A stretch of 11,511 bases of DNA from an uncultured Porphyromonadaceae bacterium (GTDB lineage: Bacteria > Bacteroidota > Bacteroidia > Bacteroidales > Muribaculaceae): contig CAJJOO010000013.1 of the NCBI GenBank assembly GCA_905193395.1, forward strand, positions 1 to 11,511, written 5' to 3'. The translations under genes and the position numbers were made by a program. The notes beneath the pieces were generated by a model that saw nothing but the letters and a program-made list of their open reading frames with translations, did not search any database and was not told the DNA's origin. Shown here piece after piece: positions 1 through 7,861 of this stretch. Position 1 is the first letter of the stretch. Each line of letters opens with the position of its first letter.

Positions 1-3000
1 CAATTGTCGAGGGCGTCGCTCATCAGCACGTCCTGGTCCAACGGGTTGTAGCGGGGCGTGGTCCGCTCGGTCGACACCGAGTAGTAGACCGGCGCGTGGA
101 GTTTGGCTCCGGCCGGGAAGAAGCGGCCCACATCGGCCTGCACGGCAAAATTATACTGGTGATAGTCGTCCATGCGGCGTTCGTTGAGGCTCTGGTCCAC
201 ACCGCCGAATCCGGCGGTCTCGATATGAGCGCCGAAATTCAGCGTGGCGATGTCCGAAAGGCTCAGGGTGGCATTTGCGCGGGCAGCCCAGCCGCCGTCG
301 TCATTGAAATCTGTCACTTTCAGTTCGTTGACCCATACCACACCGTCCTTGACGGTGGCCGAGTGGTTGCGCACGCCAACCATCATCACGCGGATGTCGC
401 TCAGCGACGGATTGCCCAGCACCGAGATGGTGTTCTGCTCGTTGTCCGGGTCGCGGTCTGTGTATACGATGCCGTAGCCTACCCCGCTTTCCTCGTTGCG
501 GCGTGCGGCGTTGCGCTCCAGTTTCAGGTTCACCAGACTCTGGAGGTTGAAATTAAGGAAGTTCGACAGCGGCCACACAATCTGGCGGTCGGACGGCGAA
601 TCGGTATAATGGCCGGCAGGCGTCAGCGTCAGGGGTATCTCGTATTCGTAGAAATTGTTCTTTACATCGGAACCCAGACGGATGAACACCGACAAGTCGC
701 CGGAGCGCAGATTGGTAACATCGTCGATAAGGCTTTCTGCGTGTACCCACATCTGCATACGTTTGTAATTGCGCAGGTCGTGCTGCGTGTTGCGGTAGAC
801 GGCGCGGGCGTCACCGGCCTGCAGGCCGGTCACCTTCAGCGACATAGACTGCTCGTTGAGTTGCACAATCTGGCTCTGACCCGGGTCTGAGATTCGTGTC
901 ACACCCGGAGGAAGGACATAGTTCACAGGCTCGCGCGAGGCATTTTCCTCGATGTTCACCACGGATATGTCCAGTTGGCCCTCGGCCGGGGCATCGCCGC
1001 GGTTATTGAGGTTGAAATCGTAGGGGCGCCACTCGCCGCGCACCAGTTCCAGGGTGGCGAAGCGCAGGTGTGTCACCTGTTTGAAGCCCGTCATGAAGAT
1101 GCGGGCGAAGCGGATGGTCGAGAAGTCCTTGATTGAACCCACCACACGCTCGAAATCGCTCAGGGGTATCTTGAACTGGTACCATTCGACGGTCTGGTTC
1201 GAGTCGTTGCGCGTGCGTACCACCGACACCTGTTTGTCGGTGATATAGTTCTTGCCCACAACAAAGTCTTCGGGACGGATTGACACGTGGTACTGAAAAT
1301 AGCGTTCGTATTCGTTGAGGGTGTTGTCCTGGTTCACGTCCTCAACGTCAGGAGTTGCGCGCGAGGTCTGGTAGAGGGGATCGGCGGCGTCTTCGGGCGA
1401 CAGCGAGTTGCCTTCGACGCCATTATAACGCTTGTAGCGCGCCAGCACGCCCAGGCGCTGTTCGTCATAGTCGTATCCGCGGTAGAAATGGTAATTGTCG
1501 CCGGCGGGATCGTTCAGCGGCGAGAAGGGGTCGGCCTCCATGGCGGCAATTGCCGTCGGCGACAGTTTCTGGCGCAGACGCTCCACATACCGGGCATAGG
1601 ACGGGAAGGTAAACTCGTCGTCATTGGGCAGACCGTCCAGACCGACATCCTGGGCCAGGCGCGCGCCGCTGGTATTGTCAAACGAATATGTCAGTGAATT
1701 TTGCGACGAAACGCGGCCCCAGACGGTCTCACGCAGAAACTCGTCGTTGCCGTCGACCGGGATGCCGTTTTCATAACTTTTCAGTCCGTCTTTCAGGATG
1801 TCCTCGGAAATCTCGCCGAAGTTGAAATAGAGGTCGCCGCCATCGTAGTTGGGATTCTCCGGGTCCATGAACGGATTCATCAGCCAGAACTGCACGTACT
1901 CGATATTGCTCTGCTCGAAGTTGGTGTTGTCCATGCGGCGCATGATACCGCCCCAGCGCCGCTCGGGATACAGCAGGTTGCCTTCGGAGTCAATATTGTC
2001 GGCATCGAGGTTATAGGGGCCGCGTTCGGTGGGATAGAACGATAGGTTCAGGGTCTGTATTGTGGGCGACTCGCCGTAGTTGAGTTCGCGGCCGGGGAAA
2101 ATCTCGCGCGAGGTCACTTCGCGCACGTAGGGATTGGACAACTGGTCGAGGTCGCTTTTCAGATAGCCCGGGGCCAGCGACGAGTTGCGTGAGGTGAACA
2201 TGCGGTCAATGTAATACCAGTTGAGCAGAGCGCGGTTGTAGCCGTATGCCACATTGTCAGACATAGCCGCCTCGGGGAACATTGCGTCGGGCGCCGGGTC
2301 GTAGGGCGTCGGTGCCAGTACCCAGGCGTAGGGCGAGCGCAGGTCGATGCCCGTCTGAGTCGACTCGAAATCGTCCACGTACGACGAGCCACGGTTCGAG
2401 CCCGACTTCTGGGAATGAGGCACCAGTTGGGCATACTCGGCCGTGAGGCTCAGACGCGAGGGCTGTGTGGCCGTCACGGTAGGAATCTTGTTAAGCAGAT
2501 TGGTCAGCCACATGAACTGGGTGTTGTAACTCAGATTGAAGCCGAACATTGTGTTGTTCACAATCTCGTCGCCGATGTTCACCTTCTCGGTCAGGGCGCG
2601 TTCGGAGAAGTGCATCACCGTGGCGCCGATGTTCAGGTCGCGCGAAAACTGATATTGCAGATCGAGGCCCAGCAGCGTCTTCCGCTGCATCGAGAACAGC
2701 GACTGGTTCTCGAGTGTCACGCTGATGCTCTGTCCGGAATCAATAATCGACTGGTTGGTGATGGTCACGATACCCATGGCATAGTCCACGGTATAGTCGG
2801 AGTTCTCGGTCAGCGTCACGCCGCCGGCCGTCACAATCACCGACCCTCGGGGCACGTTCATGGCGTTGAGGCGAATCTGCGACCCGGCCGAGGCCTGGTA
2901 CTCGCCCGTGAGGACGAATTTGTTCTTGTCGGCATACTGTCGCGCCACTACAAGCGTCGAGTCGTACAATTCCTGGTAGACATACTGCTCGGCAAGGGCG

Positions 3001-4898
3001 TCGTTGCCAATCTTGGCCCGCAGATGCGAGCCGAAAGGTTCGGCGACGGGGAAAATAACCTTGCCCTGGGCCGGCAGGATGGTGTAGCCCTCGATGAAGT
3101 CGAAGAAACCGTCGGGGTTGGACTCCTGGTTATTGTCTATGCGGTCCAGGTTCATCACCTGCAGCAGCGACTGGTTGTTCAGCCCCGGCACGGGCAGATA
3201 GTTGATTTCCGTGCCTGTGGTATCGCTCAGATACTTGATATTGAGTTTAAAATTGTTTTTCTGTATCTGGTATCCGCCCAGGGCGTAGACGTTTTTCATC
3301 ATCAGGCGCCACATCGGCTCGGCCGTATTCAGGGTGGTGCTTTTCAGCATTTTCACGTACAGCGACTGGTCGGTCGTAGTGATGTCCGACGAGAATTCGC
3401 CCACCTGATAGACCTGGCCGCGATAAGTATACTCGAAGGCCACCGAAAGGACCTCGTCGGCGTTCAGGGCGCTCCGCAGCGAGATATAGCCAAGCGTCGG
3501 GTTCAGGGTATATTCGCTGGACGACAGCAGGCGCGCGCTCTCGACCTTCTCGAAGTCTGTGCCGCCCACAATGCCGTAGGCCTGCAAGGGTTCGAGGGCC
3601 TGGGTCACGGTATTGATGGTTCGTGCTCCGGGATAATCGTTCTTGATCACCTGCAGCAGGTTGTTGGAGTTGTTGGTGGGGATTTCGAGCGATGCGTCGG
3701 GTTGCCAGTAGTCGCTGCCCAGCACACGGCTCTCGCCGAGGTCTTGGAATGCCACCAGGTTGCGCGCCTGCTCGAACTTGCCGCTCTTGTTCGTTATCCA
3801 CACCTCGATGCGCGTGATATTCACGCCCGATGCCACATAGGGCAGTCGCGCCGCGAAAGCATCGTAGTTGTCGCGGAAGAACTGCGCCAGGAAATAGTGG
3901 CGGTTCTGGTCATACTGGTCGGCGTTGACGGTGAATTTCGTGGTCTGCACGCCGCCGCGCGTGTTGACTGAACGTGATTCCGAATTCTGCTGCGATACAA
4001 GTCCCGTCACCGTGAGTTTTCCGAACTGCAGTTTGGTCTTGATACCGAACAGCGCCGATGCACCGCGAATCAGCGACGAACCGGTGGTCATCGACACGTT
4101 ACCGGCCTCGATGCTCTTGACGATGTCGTCCTCCTTGCCTTCGTAGTTCAGGCGCAGGTTCTTGGAGTCGAAATCGAAGGTAGCATCCGTGTTGTAGGTC
4201 ATGTTGAAGTGCAGGCGGTCGCCGACGCTTGCCGCGACGGTTGCCTGGATGCGCTGGTCGAAATCGAAATATGTCTTGCGACGAGAGTTTAGCGACAGCG
4301 AGGGATTGTCGGTGAAGTTGCTTTTGACGCCCATCGACACCTGCACGGAACCCTGCGTTTTCAGTTGCACGCCGCCGGGACCGAAGATTTTTTCCAGTGG
4401 ACCCAGTGCGAAATTGATGTCGAAGATGTTGAAGGGCTGCTTCTCGCGGTCCGTAATCAGGGCCATGTTGCGTTCGCGGTAGTACTGCTGCATCGACTGC
4501 CGCAACTGCCAGTCCTCGTACTGCTGCGCGGTGAGCATGAACGGCGTGGCGATGTCTGTATCGCCCAGGCGGGTATGAATCACATAGCAGCCAGTGGCGG
4601 GGTCGTATTCGGCCACGGTGTTTATGTTGCCGGGGGTCGACAGGTCGTAGGCCGGCCGGTCGCCCAGCAGTTCGTCGTAGTCACGCGGCACAGTCGGAGG
4701 CACAGCCAGGGGCAGCGCGACGGCCGAGTCGCCACCGAGAGCGGGGTACGCGGCCGGTGGAGGGGTGTTGATGACGGGCGTGTAGTATTGGGCCGAGGCG
4801 CTGAACACCACGGCCGCGACAAAAGCGACTACCGGCAATATCACTGCCAGAGCCACCGTTCTGAGCCGTCGGCCCGTCGCGTTCGCTACTTTTCCCAT
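1..4898 (-). CDS. sprA: SprA/Sov, type IX secretion outer-membrane translocon (C-terminus beyond the window)
   Basis: SprA (Sov in Porphyromonas) is the very large outer-membrane barrel through which type IX secretion substrates leave the cell. The frame is open from ATG 4898 to the left edge, giving 1632 codons; known members have about 2400-2500 residues, so roughly a third is missing. An in-frame TAA at 4908-4910 leaves ATG 4898 as the start. A signal peptide is clear: a basic n-region (RRLR, residues 10-13), a hydrophobic core at 14-32 and probable cleavage after ASA at 34-36. Family blocks in order are GSSLIRGASALFG (273-285), MMKNVYALGGYQ (from 533), YVDDFE (840-845), FYPTERGPYN (954-963), RWGGIMRRMDN (from 981) and TTPRYNPLDQD shortly before the edge. 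Codons sampled at several points keep the frame with no stop. It follows ruvA by 51 nt. Identity is secure from the family blocks; whether a whole secretion system is present cannot be seen here. Confidence 0.96.
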   Translation of the reverse strand, partial: MGKVANATGRRLRTVALAVILPVVAFVAAVVFSASAQYYTPVINTPPPAAYPALGGDSAVALPLAVPPTVPRDYDELLGDRPAYDLSTPGNINTVAEYDPATGCYVIHTRLGDTDIATPFMLTAQQYEDWQLRQSMQQYYRERNMALITDREKQPFNIFDINFALGPLEKIFGPGGVQLKTQGSVQVSMGVKSNFTDNPSLSLNSRRKTYFDFDQRIQATVAASVGDRLHFNMTYNTDATFDFDSKNLRLNYEGKEDDIVKSIEAGNVSMTTGSSLIRGASALFGIKTKLQFGKLTVTGLVSQQNSESRSVNTRGGVQTTKFTVNADQYDQNRHYFLAQFFRDNYDAFAARLPYVASGVNITRIEVWITNKSGKFEQARNLVAFQDLGESRVLGSDYWQPDASLEIPTNNSNNLLQVIKNDYPGARTINTVTQALEPLQAYGIVGGTDFEKVESARLLSSSEYTLNPTLGYISLRSALNADEVLSVAFEYTYRGQVYQVGEFSSDITTTDQSLYVKMLKSTTLNTAEPMWRLMMKNVYALGGYQIQKNNFKLNIKYLSDTTGTEINYLPVPGLNNQSLLQVMNLDRIDNNQESNPDGFFDFIEGYTILPAQGKVIFPVAEPFGSHLRAKIGNDALAEQYVYQELYDSTLVVARQYADKNKFVLTGEYQASAGSQIRLNAMNVPRGSVIVTAGGVTLTENSDYTVDYAMGIVTITNQSIIDSGQSISVTLENQSLFSMQRKTLLGLDLQYQFSRDLNIGATVMHFSERALTEKVNIGDEIVNNTMFGFNLSYNTQFMWLTNLLNKIPTVTATQPSRLSLTAEYAQLVPHSQKSGSNRGSSYVDDFESTQTGIDLRSPYAWVLAPTPYDPAPDAMFPEAAMSDNVAYGYNRALLNWYYIDRMFTSRNSSLAPGYLKSDLDQLSNPYVREVTSREIFPGRELNYGESPTIQTLNLSFYPTERGPYNLDADNIDSEGNLLYPERRWGGIMRRMDNTNFEQSNIEYVQFWLMNPFMDPENPNYDGGDLYFNFGEISEDILKDGLKSYENGIPVDGNDEFLRETVWGRVSSQNSLTYSFDNTSGARLAQDVGLDGLPNDDEFTFPSYARYVERLRQKLSPTAIAAMEADPFSPLNDPAGDNYHFYRGYDYDEQRLGVLARYKRYNGVEGNSLSPEDAADPLYQTSRATPDVEDVNQDNTLNEYERYFQYHVSIRPEDFVVGKNYITDKQVSVVRTRNDSNQTVEWYQFKIPLSDFERVVGSIKDFSTIRFARIFMTGFKQVTHLRFATLELVRGEWRPYDFNLNNRGDAPAEGQLDISVVNIEENASREPVNYVLPPGVTRISDPGQSQIVQLNEQSMSLKVTGLQAGDARAVYRNTQHDLRNYKRMQMWVHAESLIDDVTNLRSGDLSVFIRLGSDVKNNFYEYEIPLTLTPAGHYTDSPSDRQIVWPLSNFLNFNLQSLVNLKLERNAARRNEESGVGYGIVYTDRDPDNEQNTISVLGNPSLSDIRVMMVGVRNHSATVKDGVVWVNELKVTDFNDDGGWAARANATLSLSDIATLNFGAHIETAGFGGVDQSLNERRMDDYHQYNFAVQADVGRFFPAGAKLHAPVYYSVSTERTTPRYNPLDQDVLMSDALDN

Positions 4899-4930
4899 TC
4901 GCTGAGTTTACTACAACAGTCGCTCGCCGC

Positions 4931-4950
4931 GCGGCACGCGTGTGTGCCGC
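4931..4950 (-). other. GC-rich hairpin between ruvA and sprA
   Basis: A perfect 7-bp stem (GCGGCAC paired with GTGCCGC) encloses a 6-nt loop. It starts at the last base of the ruvA stop codon and ends 32 nt before the sprA ATG. No T-run follows on either strand, so it is not a standard intrinsic terminator. It could act as a pause, an mRNA 3'-end stabiliser or a partial attenuator between the two genes. That role is inferred from position only. Confidence 0.4.
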
Positions 4951-5537
4951 TACAATATCGCCATCGCCTTCTTGACGGCCTTTTCCACCGTCAGGTCCGA
5001 TTCCTTGGCCAGCAGGCTGTTCAGGGCCTTGACACTGGCCGGGCGCGGGAACCCGAGTATCACAAGGGCTTCCAGAGCCTCGTCGAAGACTGCCGGCGAC
5101 ATTGCGGGAGTCTGCTGTAATAACGTAGCAGGGTCGCTTTTTATTTTATCGCGCAGGTCAACAATTATTCGTTCAGCGGTTTTAGTGCCGATTCCCTTCA
5201 CGCTTTTCAGGCGCCGCAAATCGCCGCCCGAAATCACCGAGGGTAGTTCCGACGGCGAAATCGCCGAGAGAATCATACGCGCCGATGCCGCTCCCACGCC
5301 CGACACGCTCACCAGCGCGCGGAAAAGGGACCTCTCGGCCTCTTCTACGAATCCGTAGAGCACCCAGGCGTCCTCGCGGATGCTCTCGTGGACCAGCAGA
5401 CGCGCCTCCTCGCGCCCTTAAAGGGCCGAAAAGGTGAGGAGACTGATATTGAGCAGATAGGAGACTCCGGCCGCCGTATCCAGAACAGCGGCCGCGGGAT
5501 TCAGGGCCGAAATCCGGCCCGTTATGGCTTCAATCAT
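4950..5537 (-). pseudogene. ruvA: RuvA, Holliday junction DNA helicase subunit, interrupted by an in-frame stop
   Basis: RuvA binds four-way DNA junctions and loads the RuvB motor for branch migration. The frame from ATG 5537 to TAG 4950-4952 is 195 codons, the normal family length, but codon 40 (5418-5420) is TAA. Sequence on both sides is in the same frame and clearly RuvA. Residues 1-39 (MIEAITGRISALNP..., NISLLTFSAL) form the first part of the OB-fold domain. After the stop come IREDAWVLYG (53-62), helix-hairpin-helix SVSGVG (77-82), the second hairpin VKGIG (113-117), and domain III, which contacts RuvB (EALEALVILGF onward). The only evident restart is GTG 5363 (codon 59), giving 137 residues without most of domain I. 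The start lies 19 nt after the kinase stop, and sprA follows, so it sits mid-operon. Either this gene is disabled or the stop is a sequence error; the intact flanks mean any loss would be recent. Confidence 0.9.
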
Positions 5538-5556
5538 CGATTGTTTCTTGTGTAAG

Positions 5557-6393
5557 TCAGTCGCGGGCATGATATTCTATCAGGCCCGGCATGGAATATG
5601 GAATAATCTTCGCGATTTTGACGCCGAAATCCACCGCGGCCCTAAGCAGCACGTCCTTGAACTGAACCGCTGTCGAACCTACGATGCTCACCGGTGTGTT
5701 ACGGTAGTCGTAGGCCACCAGATTGCGCGCGAAAAAGCGCATGATGGCCGCATATACCATCTGGTAGACATAGGCGTTGTCGAGATTCTCGGCCAGGAAA
5801 GGCGCGAACTTGGCCAGTTCCCTGCTGGGCAGCGAGGTGGTGTAGACCGCGTCCATCAGCATGTTGGAATTCAGCATGAAACGTTCGTAGAACCGATGGA
5901 CAAGGTCGGACGGGGCAAAGCCCTTCAGCACGTCGGCCACAAAGACCTTTCCCAGATAGGCGCTGGAGCCCTCGTCGCCGAGGATATAGCCCAGCGGGGG
6001 AACCGTGCGCACAATCTCGCAGCCGTCGTAGAGGCATGAGTTAGACCCCGTGCCAAGGATGCAGGCCAGTCCCGGCTCGTGTACCAGCAGGCCGCGGGCA
6101 GCGCCCAGAAGGTCGCTCTCCACCTGCACGGGCGTGCGGAACTGCGCCACCAGTGACGATTCCATGATTTTAATCTTCTCTTTGGTCGCACAGCCGGCTC
6201 CATAGAAATACACATGGTCCCACCGGCGGCGGAAAAACACCTCGGGCAACTCAAGGCGGATTATATGCGACAAATCGCGGCGCGACTGGAAAAAGGGGTT
6301 AAGACCCGTGGTGAAGGCATGCTCAACTATCGTGGTGCCGTCAACAAGGGCCCATTCGGTGCGCGTACTGCTACTGTCGGCGATTATCTTCAT
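5557..6393 (-). CDS. BadF/BadG/BcrA/BcrD-type ATPase, N-acetylglucosamine kinase-like
   Basis: This 278-residue cytoplasmic protein belongs to the ASKHA sugar-kinase fold. Relatives in Bacteroidota are annotated as N-acetylglucosamine kinases, which phosphorylate amino sugars recovered from cell wall or glycans; the exact sugar cannot be read from sequence. Visible blocks are the phosphate-1 loop ADSSSTRTEW (5-14), YFYGAGC (62-68), ESDLLGAARG (92-101), phosphate-2 LGTGSNSCLYDG (113-124), GYILGDEGSSAYLGK (135-149), the adenosine-motif region IVGSTAVQFKDVL (237-249) and a C-terminal MPGLIEYH (268-275). In the phosphate-1 loop the usual DxGxT glycine is Ser8. Length is normal for the family. It is the first gene after the promoter at 6423-6454, with only about 20-30 nt of leader, and ruvA follows after 19 nt. 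The family is secure; the substrate is a guess. Confidence 0.88.
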   Translation of the reverse strand: MKIIADSSSTRTEWALVDGTTIVEHAFTTGLNPFFQSRRDLSHIIRLELPEVFFRRRWDHVYFYGAGCATKEKIKIMESSLVAQFRTPVQVESDLLGAARGLLVHEPGLACILGTGSNSCLYDGCEIVRTVPPLGYILGDEGSSAYLGKVFVADVLKGFAPSDLVHRFYERFMLNSNMLMDAVYTTSLPSRELAKFAPFLAENLDNAYVYQMVYAAIMRFFARNLVAYDYRNTPVSIVGSTAVQFKDVLLRAAVDFGVKIAKIIPYSMPGLIEYHARD

Positions 6394-6422
6394 TGGCAGG
6401 ATGATTCTGATTGGTTCTGTCG

Positions 6423-6454
6423 CAAAGATAGGGCATTTTTCGCTTTTTTCAAAA
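6423..6454 (-). promoter_or_regulatory. Bacteroidota-type promoter for the kinase-ruvA-sprA cluster
   Basis: On the minus strand TTTTG (6454-6450) is followed by 19 nt and then TATCTTTG (6430-6423), an exact match to the Bacteroidota -7 element TAnnTTTG with a -33 TTTG at the known spacing. The kinase ATG lies 29 nt after the -7 element, so the leader would be short. The promoter lies in the 97-nt gap after radA, which argues that the two clusters are separate transcription units. Confidence 0.75.
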
Positions 6455-6490
6455 TCCCCGGAGTTAAAATCTTATCTTGCAACGATTTTG

Positions 6491-7861
6491 TCACGCAAAC
6501 AATTGTTTTACGGCCTCAGCCACGGTCGGGCACTCAACCACCTCGATATCGTAGGCCGAAGTGTCAATGCCTTTCAGGTTTCCCTCCGGGACCAGGATGC
6601 GCCTCATGCCCAGTTTGCAGGCCTCGCCGATACGCTGCTCCAGGCGCGAGACGGGGCGTATCTGCCCCGAGAGGCCCACTTCACCGGCCAGGCATATGTC
6701 GCCGCCGATGGCCACATCGAAATTGCTTGACAATATCGCGCTTATCACAGGCAGGTCCAGGGCGGGGGCATTCACACGCAGGCCTCCGGCGATGTTCAGG
6801 AACACATCCTTGGCGGCCAGTTTGAATCCGGCGCGCTTCTCGAGCACCGCCAGCAGCATGTTCATGCGCTTCGAATCGAAACCGGTCACCGAACGCTGCG
6901 GAGTGCCGTAGGCCGCAGTGCTCACCAGCGCCTGCACTTCAATCAGGAAGGGACGCGCGCCCTCGACCGTCACGCCGGCCGTCACGCCGGAAAGGTCGCC
7001 GTGTCCCGTGCCGAGAAGCAGTTCCGACGGATTCAGCACCTCGCGCAGTCCGCGACGCCCCATCTCGTAGATTCCCAGTTCCGATGTGTTGCCGAAGCGG
7101 TTCTTGATGGCGCGCAGGATGCGGAACATATACTCACGGTCGCCCTCGAACTGAAGCACGGCGTCGACGATATGCTCCAGCACTTTCGGGCCGGCAATCG
7201 AGCCGTCCTTGGTGATATGGCCGATCAGAAGCACCGGCACGGAGGTGTCCTTGGCATATTTCAGGAGCCGGGCCGCGCACTCGCGCACCTGACTCACGCT
7301 GCCTGCCGACGATTCCAGCACGTCGCTGGCGATGGTCTGAATCGAGTCTATCACGATGATGCCGGGACTCACGTTCTCAATCTGGTCGAAAATACGTTCC
7401 AGCGAAGTCTCGCATACCACGAAAAGGTTGTCGCTGCCGCGTTCCAGGCGGTCGGCACGCATTTTCAGTTGCGTGGCGCTCTCCTCACCCGACACATACA
7501 GGATGGTCTTGGAGCGGATGGCCAGCAGGTTCTGGAGGACCAGAGTCGACTTCCCCACCCCGGGTTCGCCGCCGATGAGCACCATCTCGCCGGGCACCAG
7601 GCCTCCGCCCAGCACACGGTTCAGTTCGCCTGAAGGCAGTTTGATACGCGGCATTTCCGCGGCGTCAATATCGTTGAGGGCCACCGCACGCCGTGATTCG
7701 CGCGAGGCCACTGGCGAAGGCGAGCGCGACGGACCCGTCGGCACGCGCTCCTCGGTCATGCTGTTCCAGGCGCCGCACGCCGGGCAGCGCCCCTCCCATT
7801 TGGGACTCTCGGCGCCGCACTCATTGCAGAACCACGCCGATTTATATTTTTCCCTGGCCAT
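6491..7861 (-). CDS. radA: RadA/Sms, DNA repair and recombination ATPase
   Basis: RadA is a RecA-like hexameric helicase that extends strand exchange and helps process recombination intermediates. The 456 residues match the usual length. Visible parts are a four-cysteine zinc finger (C12, C15, C26, C29), Walker A GEPGVGKST (98-106), Walker B IIVIDSIQT (168-176), the RadA signature KNRFG (253-257), and a C-terminal Lon-protease-like domain (about 280-456, with GTPQRSVTGFDSKRM near 319-333 and IAGGLRV from 357). The ATG at 7861 overlaps the end of the upstream methyltransferase gene by 20 nt, suggesting translational coupling. The stop is TGA 6491-6493. All expected catalytic residues look intact. 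Two recombination genes, radA and ruvA, lie close together here, but in separate transcription units as read from the promoter between them. Confidence 0.97.
   Translation of the reverse strand: MAREKYKSAWFCNECGAESPKWEGRCPACGAWNSMTEERVPTGPSRSPSPVASRESRRAVALNDIDAAEMPRIKLPSGELNRVLGGGLVPGEMVLIGGEPGVGKSTLVLQNLLAIRSKTILYVSGEESATQLKMRADRLERGSDNLFVVCETSLERIFDQIENVSPGIIVIDSIQTIASDVLESSAGSVSQVRECAARLLKYAKDTSVPVLLIGHITKDGSIAGPKVLEHIVDAVLQFEGDREYMFRILRAIKNRFGNTSELGIYEMGRRGLREVLNPSELLLGTGHGDLSGVTAGVTVEGARPFLIEVQALVSTAAYGTPQRSVTGFDSKRMNMLLAVLEKRAGFKLAAKDVFLNIAGGLRVNAPALDLPVISAILSSNFDVAIGGDICLAGEVGLSGQIRPVSRLEQRIGEACKLGMRRILVPEGNLKGIDTSAYDIEVVECPTVAEAVKQLFA

Noticed and set aside
96..890. Plus-strand open frame of 264 codons opposite sprA
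   Set aside because: Same antisense effect as above; the opposite strand codes for clear SprA blocks ending in the PRYNPLDQD region.
2415..3971. Plus-strand open frame of 518 codons opposite sprA
   Set aside because: It is fully antisense to well-supported SprA coding sequence. Its length follows from GC-rich codons, and the translation is rich in His, Val and Gly with no recognisable motif.
5363..5537. Frameshift as the cause of the ruvA interruption
   Set aside because: ATG 5537, the TAA and the downstream RuvA sequence are all in one frame, so a nonsense codon explains it without any insertion or deletion.
6968..6990. 11-bp direct repeat with 12-bp period in radA
   Set aside because: It encodes the local repeat GVTAGVT in a normal part of the protein and does not extend further; no sign of a functional repeat array.
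7001..7633. Plus-strand open frame of 210 codons opposite radA
   Set aside because: It is antisense to the catalytic core of RadA, including Walker A and the KNRFG motif.
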